NCBI RefSeq assembly: GCF_030272615.1
Contig: NC_081415.1
Location: 367,078,167-367,142,166, forward strand
Reading direction: 5' to 3'
Length of the DNA stretch: 64,000 bases
Source: Cryptomeria japonica
Lineage: Eukaryota > Streptophyta > Pinopsida > Cupressales > Cupressaceae
The notes beneath the pieces were generated by a model. It was not told the origin of the DNA. It ran no database searches and saw nothing but the letters and a program-made list of their open reading frames with translations. Of the stretch, positions 22,325 through 33,344 are shown piece after piece (position 1 is the stretch's first letter; each line of letters opens with the position of its first letter). A program made the translations under genes and the position numbers.

Positions 22325-23705
22325 TGTTGGCATTTGCATGAAGATTGCATTCATGAACTATTTTATTGTCATTGATGTCAATTATAATCGGTAATGATGT
22401 TGTTTTGCAACCGGTAGGTGAGCTAGTGAAGGAAACCGGTATTACTTGAGAAGCAATGAGATCAATCGGTAACCCTACCTGTTGATGTGCCAAACCCTAA
22501 CCGATGGAGCTTGGTGAATCGGTTGCATTGGTTTATGATCAAATGATGAATGGTAATATTTATGCCATATATGCATGTTGTATGTGAAGAGTTTCAAATG
22601 GTTTTTGGCGTGCAGAATAACGGTTTTATCTTGGGAATGAGCGAGTACATTGCATGAAGTGGAAACCGTGTGATGAGTTACAGGGACCGATGAAGCGGTG
22701 ATCAAGAAGCGGTCGAGGTTGTCTTAAAAAATGTGCAATGATTGCTATGTAATCCAACGATCATATGTACTTGAACCGATTTGTTTATAATCCCTATGAG
22801 ATCTTAGGTTTGTGATGTGTTACCGACCTATTGTTTTGCTTATAAGGTCGATGAGTTGTTTTGTTGTAGCGTTGACAATTTTAGTTAAGTGTAAGTGTGA
22901 TTGGTTGTTGAACCATAAGGTGTATCTGCAGTATGTGTTAAGGCAGATAGGAGCATGAAAAGGATCTGATCAACCAGAGTAGCGTTATTTGCCAGATTAG
23001 CAAACCCCTATTGTTCTCTAACAATTACAACAGTCAAATCCCTTAACAAGGTAAGCTCTAACAGGCTTAGTGCTATTCAAATCCTCTAGCCAGGTGATCC
23101 ATTAGCTTGGATTTCAAATCCTTTACCGAGGTTACTCCTAACAAGGTATTGCTTCTAATAGGGAATTATAGTCAATCCCTTAACTGGGTGGTCCCTAACA
23201 GGACTTTTTGTAAAGCTTTAACAGGCTTGGATCCTAATAGGGCAAACTTCCGAAGAGTTAAGAATACTTGTGGGTATTCATCCTCACCGTGGCTTTTCCC
23301 ATTTGGATTTCCCTGTCAAAATCATTGTGTCAAGTGGTGAATGTTTTTGTGGTTATGTTTGCTATGGTCAATTTGCTTAACTGCTAAATCCACTCAGATA
23401 TGATAAGATGACCGACAATAATCTGAAATGTGCTTTTACTCTTATCAGTAAAGTATTTGGATGTTTTGGTTAAAGGGTTTGAGAATTTCAAAGTTGTTTT
23501 ACTGCTATTTTGACATGCCAATCAAACCGGTTTACTGTCAGTGATATTAAGGTTTGTAGTTCAATGTTTGAACCAGTTAGTTCTGAGTTTGACTTGGGAG
23601 GTTGTTTTTGAGTTTGGTGAAAGTTTAGTCAGTTTTCTATCTACTGATTCACCCCCCCCCCCTCTCAGTAGTTGTCTGGATCCTTATTGATTCATCATAC
23701 CATCA
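22325..23705 (+). repeat. 5' LTR of Ty1/copia element
   Basis: Starts TGTTGGCATTTGC and ends CATACCATCA. It pairs with 28,196-29,570 over its full length with many substitutions and a few small indels. Length is 1,381 bp against 1,375 bp for the 3' LTR. The divergence between the two LTRs means an old insertion. Confidence 0.92.
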
Positions 23706-23707
23706 AT

Positions 23708-23719
23708 TGCTATCAGAGC
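23708..23719 (+). other. Primer binding site of the copia element
   Basis: TGCTATCAGAGC lies two bases after the 5' LTR. It differs by one base from the usual plant TGGTATCAGAGC complementary to the 3' end of initiator methionine tRNA. Confidence 0.85.
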
Positions 23720-23775
23720 ATTTCAAGTCCTCTAGTGTCTAAGCCTAACAACTTGAGGTAAAGATCTAAAAGAAC

Positions 23776-24828
23776 ATGATGAAGAAAGAAGGTCCGAAAT
23801 TTAATAGGAAAAACTACAAAATATGGAGTGATAGAATGAAAATCTATATCAAGAGTCTAGGAAGTGGAACTATGTTTGATGATCAAAAGAAAAAGCAACA
23901 AGAAAATAATCAAGCATTGGAGGCCATTATCAATTCTTTGTCTGATTCAGAGTATGTTGATGTCCATGGTTTAGAGACTACTTATGATGTGTGGAAGAAA
24001 CTTGAGGAAATCTATAACGGTGATGAGCATGTGAAGATTGCCAAAGAAGAGAGTTTGAGAGGTAAGTTTGATGACATGTGGATGGCTGCAGGTGAGAATA
24101 TTCAACAGTATGGTCAGAGAATCAAGGAGATAGTTGGTGAGATCAAGAGTGCTTGTGGTGAAGTGGAGGATGCCACAGTGGTTAGTAAGGTGTTAAGAAT
24201 CGTTCTACCGATCTACACTATCCGAGTTGCAGCCATTCAGGAGCTAAAGTCTATTGATAAATCTAAGGTAACTCTTGACTCCATCATTGGTAAACTTACT
24301 GCATTTGAATTAAATGGTTATGATGGTATTGCTCAGAAATCCGAATCTGCATTTAGAGCTTCAGTTTCTAGCCCACCTATGAGGAAAAGCAGAGATGTTA
24401 GTCACAGTTATGAGTCTAGATCTAGTAGAGAAGTTGATGATGAAGACAGTTTGATCGAGCTTGAAACATTGTTGGCCAAGCGGTTACCCAAAGGTACCGG
24501 TAAGTACAGAGGTAAATTACCTTTGAAATGTTTTGCATGTAACAAGATTGGACACATTGTAGCTAACTGTCCTAATTGTGACAATGAGAATAAGCGTGAG
24601 AAGTACAAAGGAAAAATCAAAAGAGATTGTCTCAATGTAGTTGATGGTGGTATCACTGATGAGGAATCTGAGGGAGATGCTAATGAAGACGTTGTCTTTG
24701 TTGCCATTAAAGAGGAAACATTTGATCAGAAGGCATTGGTTTATCGCATGGATAGTTCTGATGATTGGATCATAGATAGTGGTTGTTCACAACACATGAT
24801 TGGTGACCGAAGTAAATTCTTACTTTGA
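23776..24828 (+). pseudogene. Copia gag and start of protease
   Basis: About 350 codons are open from an ATG that lies 70 bp after the LTR. The first 200 residues form a UBN2-type gag domain (RKNYKIWSDRMKIYIKSLG near residues 14-32; VWKKLEEIYNGD later). A CCHC zinc knuckle follows (CFACNKIGHIVANC). The protease begins with WIIDSGCSQHM, carrying the Asp-Ser-Gly active site, near 24,766-24,798. A frameshift near 24,815 ends the frame at FLL. The rest of the protease continues in another frame from about 24,818 (GVVRFGND). Gag itself looks undamaged, so it could in principle still give capsid-like protein if transcribed. Confidence 0.9.
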
Positions 24829-27800
24829 AGGAATTTGATGGAGGAGTAGTGAGATTTGGAAATGACTCACCCTGCATGGTAAAAGGAAAGGGAACCATTT
24901 CTCTTAATGGAAAGAGCAATGCAGATGATGTCTACTGGGTTGAAGGATTAAAGCACAATCTTTTAAGTGTAGCTCAATTCAATGACAGAGGTTATCCATT
25001 GGAATTTAAGAATGAAATGTGCAAAATCTATGGGAGCAAAGGTGAACTAATTGCAACTGGCAAGCAGACAAAAGGTAACCCGTTTCACCTAAATCCTAAA
25101 GTCAACAACTGTTTAATTGCTAAAGTAGATGATAGTTGTCTTTGGCATCAGAGATTTTGTCATATAAATTTTGATAACATTGTCAAAGTCAGTAAGTCCA
25201 AGTCGGTAAGAGGTTTGCCTCAGTTGGACAAACCGGTGAGTGCTCTATGTAAGGAATGTCAGTTAGGAAAGATGACATCCTCGACTTTTAAGAGCAAATC
25301 TTTCTCAGCATAACATTTGTTAGATTTGGTTCATACAGATCTCTGCAAACCAATAAGGACTAAAAGTATTCAAGGTGACATATTTTATGATCTTCACCGA
25401 TGATTGCTCAAGAATGATGTGGGTCACATTCTTGAAGGACAAAACAAAATCCTTTAGTAAGTTCAAGGCATTCAGGGCCTTAGCTGAAAAGGAAAGTGGT
25501 AAGAAGATAAAGTGTATGAGGACTGATCAAGGTGGTGAATTTACTTCAGAGAAATTCACTAGATATTGTGAAGACAATAAAATTAAGAGGCAACTTTCTG
25601 CACCGAGGACACCACAACAGAATGGTATTGCAGAGAGGAACAATTGGTCAGTTGTTGAAGCTGCTAGAACGGTGTTAATACAAGGAGGTGTAGCAAAAAC
25701 TTTCCGAAGAGAAGTTGTCAGCACAATCGTCTACACTATGAACTAGATATTGGTAAAGAAAGGTAAGGATAAAACTCCTTATGAATACTGGTATGGTAGA
25801 TCACCTAATGTCAGTTATTTTAAGATTTTTGGCAGTAAATGTTTTATCAAGAGAGGTGACTATGTTAGTAAGTTTGAGGCTAAAAGTGATGAAGGCGTAT
25901 TTCTTGGTTATTCCACCAAGAGTAAGGCCTACAAATGTTACAACAACCGGACACAAAGAATCATTGAGAGTGCTGATGTCCGAGTGCATGAGTGTCTTGA
26001 AGTTTCAGGAGAAACCAGTAAGGAAAAGAAGGAAGATGAACCAAACATTCTAATTTTGGAACCATAACCGGTGAAGTCAGAAGCTAGTGAAGTGAATGTT
26101 GTAGTACTAGTTGAACCGGAACAAGTAGATTCAGAAGAGGATGATGATAGTGAGGAAGAAGAACCTGAAGATATTGATCATGTCATTCCAAGGTATGTGA
26201 GACTCAATCATAATCCTGACCAGATTATTAGAGATAAAGATGCTGGAGTATTAACCAGAAGAAGAATTAGAGAGAATTCTTGCATGATCTCCATTATTGA
26301 GCCTAGAACTGCTAAGGAAGCATTTGAAGATGATCACTAGATTAAAGCTATGGAAGAGGAGCTTGACCAGATTGAGAAGAACAATACATGGACCCTAGTA
26401 CCCAGGCCGACGAATAAAAATGTGATAGGTACTAAATGGGTATTCAGGAATAAACTGAATGAAGATGGAGTAGCAGTTAGAAACAAAGCTAGATTGGTAT
26501 GCAAAGGTTATGCACAAGAAGAAGGAGAAGACTATGGCGAGACATTTGCACCAGTTGCTAGATTGGAAGGTGTTAGGACTCTACTTGCATTTGCAGCATA
26601 TAAGGGATTCAAAGTATATCAGATGGATGTGAAGTCAACATTTCTGAATGGAATACTGGAAGAAGAAGTATATATTGAACAACCAGATGGTTATGCTTTG
26701 ACTGATGCAAAGGATATGGTGTGTAAACTGCACAAGGCACTATATAGTTTGAAGCAAGCACCAAGAGCATGGTATGAAAGACTTCATTCACACCTGATGA
26801 AGATAGGTTTTCAGAGAACCAACGAAGACAACAATATATATCTCAAATCTGAAGGAGATAAGATACTGGTGAGAGAAATGTTTGTGGATGATATCATATT
26901 TGGAGGCAATGATGACATGAGTGATGACTTTGCAAATGAGATGAAAAGTGAATTTGAAATGTCTCTAGTAGGAGAGATAAAATTCTTCATAGGTTTGCAA
27001 ATTCAACAGATGAAAAGTATTTTTATCACACAGTCTAAGTATGTGAAAGAGGTATTAAAGACATTTGGAATGAGTGACTGTAAACCAGTTGGGACACCAA
27101 TGGTTACAGGTTGTAAACTGTCTAAAGAGGATGATGTCACATTTGTTGATGAAAAGGAGTACAGATCAATGATAGGGAAACTGCATTATGTTGTTTACAG
27201 CAGATCGGATATTGCTCATGCAGATGGTTTAGTTGCCAGATTTTAGAAGAATACAAAGGAGACACATTTGATAGCAACTAAAAGGATATTTAGATATTTG
27301 AAAGGTACTATTGACTATGGATTATGGTATCCATATGCAGGTAACTTTGATTTGAAGGTTTATACAGATGCAGATTGGGCAGGTAATGTTGATGACAGGA
27401 AGAGCACAACCGGTGGTGCATTATTTCTTAGAGGAAGACTTGTATCTTGGAGCAACAAGAAGCAGAGTTGTATATCACAGTCCACTACTAAAGCTGAATA
27501 TGTTGCAGCGTATATGAATTGTACCCAGGCAATCTGGATGAAAGACATTGTGGAAGGATTCAAGCTGAAGATTACAGATCCTGTAAAGATTTTATGTGAC
27601 AACACCAGTTCAATAAGTATTTCAAAGAACCCGGTGTTGCATGCTAGAACCAAGTATATTGAGCTGAAATATCATTTCTTGAGAGAGAAAGTGCAGAGTA
27701 AAGATGTGTTATTGGAGCATGTATCTACCAAGGAGCAACTAGCAGATATCTTTACTAAACCTCTACCTAAAAGTACTTTTGAGTATCTTAGAGGTCAGCT

Positions 27801-27831
27801 AGGGGTCGTGCCCCTACATGAGGTCAATTGA
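24818..27831 (+). pseudogene. Copia pol: protease, integrase, reverse transcriptase, RNase H
   Basis: The domain order is PR-INT-RT-RNH, diagnostic for Ty1/copia. Integrase has the HHCC finger (WHQRFCH then CKECQLGK near 25,145-25,275) and the RTDQGGEF and TPQQNGIAERN catalytic blocks. Reverse transcriptase spans about 26,390-27,050 with [26 protein letters not shown] and [10 protein letters not shown] (the YVDD box has Phe in place of Tyr). RNase H has DADWAGNVDDRKSTTG, SQSTTKAEYVA and the terminal LADIFTKPLP. The frame is broken by frameshifts near 24,815 and 25,370 and by in-frame stops ending at 25,313 (TAA), 25,746 (TAG), 26,067 (TAA), 26,340 (TAG) and 27,246 (TAG). All of these fall where Gln is plausible. 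It is inactive, but every catalytic block is recognisable. Confidence 0.93.
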
Positions 27832-28185
27832 GCAGATGTGGAATACATCATTCCTGGAGCTAATTGAAGAATCTTGAAGCATGATTGGTATAGAGTGGAG
27901 TTATTCCACAGGGGGAGCATCAAGTTGCAGATTGTTGATGCAGAACAGTGAAGTATGGCACTGCATGTTTTACTTTCACTTTGGCATTGTTGTCAAAGGG
28001 GGAGAAGAACTATATGATTATGGGGAAAAGAATTGTATGATTGACAGAGAGAAGATCTATAGCCAGTTACCAGCTGAAGACATGGAGACTCAGTTGAAGG
28101 AGAGTACATGGTAAAATGTAAACCAAGATTCCTATACACAATTATCACAATCAAGGGTATTGATACTTGTATTGCCATCAATGCC

Positions 28186-28194
28186 AAAGGGGGA
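28186..28194 (+). other. Polypurine tract of the copia element
   Basis: AAAGGGGGA immediately precedes the 3' LTR (TGTTGACATTTG). The surrounding ATGCCAAAGGGGGA is almost the same as the tract next to the LTR at 63,485 on the minus strand, so the two elements are related. Confidence 0.9.
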
Positions 28195-28195
28195 T

Positions 28196-29570
28196 TGTTG
28201 ACATTTGTATGAAGATTGCATTGATGAACTATTTTGTTGTCATTGATGTCAATTATAACCAGTAATGATGTTGTTATGATGTTGTTTTGCAACTGGTAGG
28301 TGAGCTAGTGAAGGAAACCGATATTACTTGAGAAGCAGTGAGATCAACCGGTAACCCTAACCGATGGAGCTTGGTGAATCGGTTGTATTGGTTTATGATC
28401 AAATGATGAACGATAATAATTATTCCACATGCATGTTGTATGTGAAGAGTTTCAAATGGTTTTTGGGGCGTAGAGATAACGGTTTTATCTTGGGAATGAG
28501 CAAGTACATTGCATGAAGTGGAAATCGCGTGATGAGTTACAGGGATCGATGAAGTGGTGATAAAGGAGCGGTCGAGGTTGTCTTGAACAATGTGCAATGA
28601 TTGCTATGTAATCCAACGATCATACTTGAACCGATTTGTTTGTAATCTCTATGAGATCTTAGGTTTGTGATGTGTTACCGACCTATTGTTTTGCTTATAA
28701 GGTCGATGAGTTGTTTTGTTGTAGTGTTGACAATTTTGGTTAAGTGTAAGTGTGATTGGTTGCCGAACCAGAAGGTGTATCTGCAATATGTGTGAAGGAA
28801 AATAGGAGCATGAAAAGGATTTGATCAAACAGAGTAGTGTTATTCACCAGATCGGAAAACCCCTGTTGTTCTCTAACAATTACAACAATCAAATCCCTTA
28901 ATAGGGTAAGCTCTAACATACTTAGTGCTATTCAAATCCTCTAACTAGGTGATCCATTAACTTGGATTTCAAATCCTCTACTGAGGTTACTCCTAATTGG
29001 GTATTGCTTCTAATAGGGCATTATAGTCAATCCCTTAACCGAGTGGTCCCTAACAGGATATGTTCCTAACAGGACTTTTTGTAAAGCTTTAACATGCTTG
29101 GCTCCTAATAGGGCAAACTTCAGAATACTTGTGGGTATTCATCCCCACTATGGTTTTTCCCATTTGGGTTTCCACGTCAAAATCATTGTGTCAAGTGGTG
29201 AATGTTTTTGCGGTTATGTTTTCTATGGTTAATTTGCTTAACTGCTAAATCCACTTAGATATGATAAGATGATCGACAGTAATCTGAAATGTGCTTTTAC
29301 TCTTGTCAGTAAAAGTATTTGGATGTTTAGGTTAAATGGTTTGAGAATTTCAGAGTTGTTTTACTGTTATTTTGATATGCCAATCAAACCGGTTTACTGT
29401 CAGTGACATTGAGGTTTGTAGTTCAGTGTTTGAACCAGTTAGTTTTGAGTTTGACCTGGGAGGTTGTTTTTGAGTTTGGTGAAAGTTTAGTCAGTTTTCT
29501 ATCTACTGATTCACCCTCGCTCCCCCCTCTCATTAGTTGTCTGGATCCTTATTGATTCATCATACCATCA
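28196..29570 (+). repeat. 3' LTR of Ty1/copia element
   Basis: Matches 22,325-23,705. Flanking 5-mers are TAATT (22,320-22,324) and TGATT (29,571-29,575). One mismatch separates them, consistent with a 5-bp target duplication that has since decayed. Confidence 0.92.
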
Positions 29571-29741
29571 TGATTGATTGTTGCTAAAGTTTTTTGGGCC
29601 ATTCGAATACATGGTTCAATGTTGTTTTGTTCTTCTGGTTCAACTGATGTATGTATGTTTTGTTTTTGGAAAAATGGTTGATAGTTGCAAAAAAAAATTG
29701 GACTGATTTGATAGAAGATGTCGTTCAATTGTTGAAGGATA

Positions 29742-30030
29742 TGGGGAACAAAACAAATATATGTGGAAATAATACACATAACATTTGTAAATTGCATTGA
29801 CATACACAGATTTGACATTTGCAAGCATAGTAAACACAATAAGTGGGATAAAATTAGTAATATGACAACAAACTGAGAATAAAACACATTTATATGTGGG
29901 AATGATACATAAAACATTTGCGAATTGCAGTCACATACACTGTATAGACATATTATCACAACAAAGTGGGAACAAACTAATAACATATGGAAATTGCATT
30001 GACATACACAGTAGACACATATAGATAGTC
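29742..30030 (+). repeat. Three degenerate tandem units
   Basis: Phrases of the form GGGAACAAA..ATATGTGG followed by AATTGCATTGACATACACAG recur at about 29,742, 29,875 and 29,967. The long minus-strand open frame over this stretch is a by-product of the repeat and I do not call it a gene. Confidence 0.6.
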
Positions 30031-30039
30031 GAAAGAACA

Positions 30040-31400
30040 CTTAGAAAATAAATAAAATATTATTTGGAATAAGAAGAAAACCTGAAACAAAGAATGTTGT
30101 GTCTTCTTATGTCGATCTATCTTCTTTGGTGTCTTCTTAGGCCACTGAAAACTCTTCTTTTGTCTGTGGGAAGAAATAAAAGCATTTGATGTCTATTTGA
30201 ACTTGAAAAATTATTATGTTGAGTGCTTGTTGGGTATGCCCTCTTTAATTTCCGTCCTCTTTTTATTTTCAAATTTGAATTTGCATTCAAATTGCAAGGT
30301 CGATTCATGTTTGCCATTAATTTGACTTGATAGTTTTCTTCAGTTCATTGCATTTATAAGGAGAATGGCGGCCTTTTACACTCGATTGTGTGGTTGCAGG
30401 TGGGTAGGTGGCTGAGAAGACTAGTGGGTGTACACCCATCGTGTCTTAGATGGGACAAAGTGTGCTTGAAGATGTTATGGTGGTGTCGATACATGTTAGG
30501 GCAGTCGTGTCGAACTGGGGAACCGTGTTATATGAAGTTGATGGGTATATGGGCTTGATGGGACATATATATTTGTTATGACTTTAACACGCCAACGTAA
30601 TTTTGTTGTGTTGGATTTTTACTAGGGTGTTGAGCCTTGGATGAAGCGTATGTTTCGTTGTGAATAGAAAAAAACTTGGTTGTGTGTGTTTTGCTAACGC
30701 TGCCCATAATGGGCCAATGTAGGATATGGTAGTGATCTGATAGGTGCTTAATGAATTGACACCGCCTTGGTCGATTGGATAATTATGCATACTTTTGATT
30801 ACTTTGAATATATATAAATTACAATACATAATTGATATGTGTCCATTTTTTGTCCAATTAATAATAGGCTTAAAAGTGTCTATTTTTTGGAAAAAAAGTT
30901 GGCATGTATCGGTTAATGTTGATTATGTGTGGGGCCCAAATGTCACTAGTCCTATAGCACATTTAGGACCTTGTGCACATATCGGGCCCTCTCCCCTAAC
31001 AGTTTATCAATGTGAAAAGTGTGTAAAGTGGTTTTTTTTTTTTTTAGATCATGAAGACATTTTACACACATCAAAGTCACATTGTAAAAGATGTATATTT
31101 TTTAATCTACCTTGTCAATTTTATTATTTGATCAATGGCTACACATTATTTATTTTGATTGGGTTTTTAAAGAATGTAGTGCTATCTATGGTAGGTAAGA
31201 ATTAAATATGATAGGAGGTTAGAGGAAATGGAGGCAAAAGGACATATTTCATCTCGAGTTAGCTTCTCACTCAGAGATGATATACGACACACAAAGCAAT
31301 ACTAGTCTTATTTTTAGTTTGTCCCCTTTCATTGTTGTTTTGGTTTGTAGATTATTTAAGTTTGTCTCAATTTTGTAGACATAGTGAATGGTACTTATGG
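30040..31400. other. Intergenic with the dispersed repeat at 30,585-30,860
   Basis: Apart from the copy of the 18,002-18,215 module, I see no coding domain. A T-run lies at 31,031-31,045. Confidence 0.45.
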
Positions 31401-31404
31401 GTCA

Positions 31405-31850
31405 TTGAGTTTGCCTCAAATCATATATTTGCAGATTTGTTATTATAGATGATAGAGTTTGTCTCAATTCAAAGGAGTAGTGGTATGACTGTGGATTATT
31501 GAATATGTTTCAATTCACAAAGTTTGTCTCAATTCAAAGGAGTGGTATGATTGTGGATAATTGAGTATGTCTCAATTCACACTTATTGTTGAGTTTGCCT
31601 CAAATCATAGATTTGCAGATTTGTTATTATAGATGATAGAGTTTGTCTCAATTCAAAGGAGTAGTGTTATGGTTATGGATAATTGACTATGTTTCAATTC
31701 ACAAAGTTTGACTCAATTCAAACCAGCAATGGTATGATTATGGATAATTGAATATGTTTCAATTCACAAAGTTTGCCTCAATTCAAAGGAGTGGTATGAT
31801 TGTGGATAATTGAGTATGTCTCAATTCACACATATTGTTGGATTATCAAA
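31405..31850 (+). repeat. Tandem repeat, unit near 175 bp with 70-bp sub-structure
   Basis: The phrase TTTGCCTCAAATCATA-ATTTGCAGATTTGTTATTATAGATGATAGAGTTTG occurs at about 31,410 and 31,585. Between these, shorter phrases (GTCTCAATTCAAAGGAGT; GGATAATTGA-TATGT-TCAATTCACA) recur at roughly 70-bp intervals. Confidence 0.8.
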
Positions 31851-32055
31851 ATATTTGCCTAGAAATGAGCAGTTTAGAATGTTCTGAAGAGGTTTGGTGA
31901 TTAGGACATTTGCTTGGACATGTGCCGTTTGAATTGTTCTATTGAAATATGGTGGAGATGCTTCTATAGATTTCTAGTTGAATTGTTGTAGTCAATCCAT
32001 ATTGTTTTTCTTTCTTTTTGTAATGTAAACCTTAAAAGACGTGTTGAAAAAATTA

Positions 32056-32069
32056 AAGTTTACATTTTT
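32056..32069 (+). repeat. LINE target-site duplication, left copy
   Basis: AAGTTTACATTTT(T) here equals 39,761-39,773(4). It borders the poly(A) end of the LINE, seen as a T-run on the plus strand. Confidence 0.88.
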
Positions 32070-32276
32070 TTTTTATCGATAACATTATATAATATATTGC
32101 TTAAAATAGAAAAGTTTTACAACCGAAGAGCAGATAGACATTCTACGACACTATGGGGTCACACCCCTACTACATCAAGGAACCCGACAAGATACCATCC
32201 CACCATGGCCAACAACCACAAAAAGCCACTTACATACACAAAAACCACCAAAGAGGCCCCGAACAACCCATGGAAC

Positions 32277-33006
32277 CTATCTACTAAACCACCCCAATGC
32301 CTCTTCTCTTGAAAAATTGGGGATACCCCTGCTGGGTCCTACCTCCTGCGTCACGCTCCCTCCACCTGGCACCGTTCTTGGCCTGCTACCACACAGAGAC
32401 CCACGCTCCACCACCTTCGCCAGTTTCTTTGGAATTTGGTGTTGAACCAAAGGCCTCCCATCCTCATCTAGAGGGGCCTCAAACCAAATGGGAGTCACCT
32501 TCCCACGGATCTTCACTCGCTCGGGTCGGCCCCAATTTACGCACAAAGTCCACAATCTCGCCCTATCCTTTCCTTGCGTCCTCCTCCTGCAATGCAACCG
32601 ACCGGGAAGCTGACCAGATGACAAAAGGCTGCAACGCCCCAACATCCACTCCAATCCTTCTCCGCGGGCCTTCCACCAACTTCAACCCCTCGCCAATGAC
32701 AACTTGAGCCACCACTTCCTGCAGACCACCCGCCCATTTGGGTCTCAGCACCAGAGAGGTAACCCGTTGCACTTCTTCCACTGACTTTCCCACCTGCAAG
32801 GCCAAGGCAGCAAAAAGTGACAAAATGTCAAGGTTTGTTCTCGGCCGCCAATCTAGAGTCAGGAATTCCTCTCCAAACAACAACCTCACTGCCCTCCAGA
32901 AATCATCTCCATCCACTCTGAAGATGTTCGTCATCCTATTCATCAAGATCAGCCCACAAAACGCAGGCAATTGCCCATTCGACATCAAAGAAAAATTTGC
33001 TTCCAT
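32277..33006 (-). pseudogene. Extra reading frame (ORF3) at the LINE 3' end, unknown function
   Basis: After the RNase H domain and about 340 bp of stops, an ATG at 33,006 opens 147 codons with no interior stop. The frame can be followed after a frameshift near 32,570 for about another 95 codons, ending in a stop near 32,277. The product would be hydrophilic at its C-terminus (KLAKVVERGSLCGSRPRT region) and leucine-rich at its N-terminus (FWRAVRLLFGEEFLTLDW; DILSLFAALALQVG). I do not recognise a domain. It sits inside the LINE boundaries, so it moved with the element. It could be a captured host segment or a lineage-specific ORF. The plus-strand frames opposite it are shadows. Confidence 0.5.
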
Positions 33007-33344
33007 CCTTTCTCACTATTGCACAAGAGAAACCCTGTTCACACCGCCTACCACCAAGCATCCACCACAAAATGTCACGAATCAAAACTCAAAGGCCTTT
33101 AAAAGCCACCACCATCACATGTCATGATTTCTCCACACGCTTCGCAAAAAACTAAGCATCATCGCCAGTCACTCACACCGATCGCCTCCATCATCATCCA
33201 TCACCGCAAGGCCACTTGCAGTAACGTCATCGATCACACACCACGAGGATCTTTAATTCCCACAGGATGGCTACAAATGGTCACTTGAAATCGAGCTCAG
33301 GTTCACTTTTCTATGATAAGCCAACTAACCAAATTCAAAATCAA

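Noticed and set aside
29549-30040. 163-codon minus-strand Cys/Phe-rich frame
   Set aside because: It lies over three degenerate tandem units and ends inside the LTR; the periodic composition explains its length.
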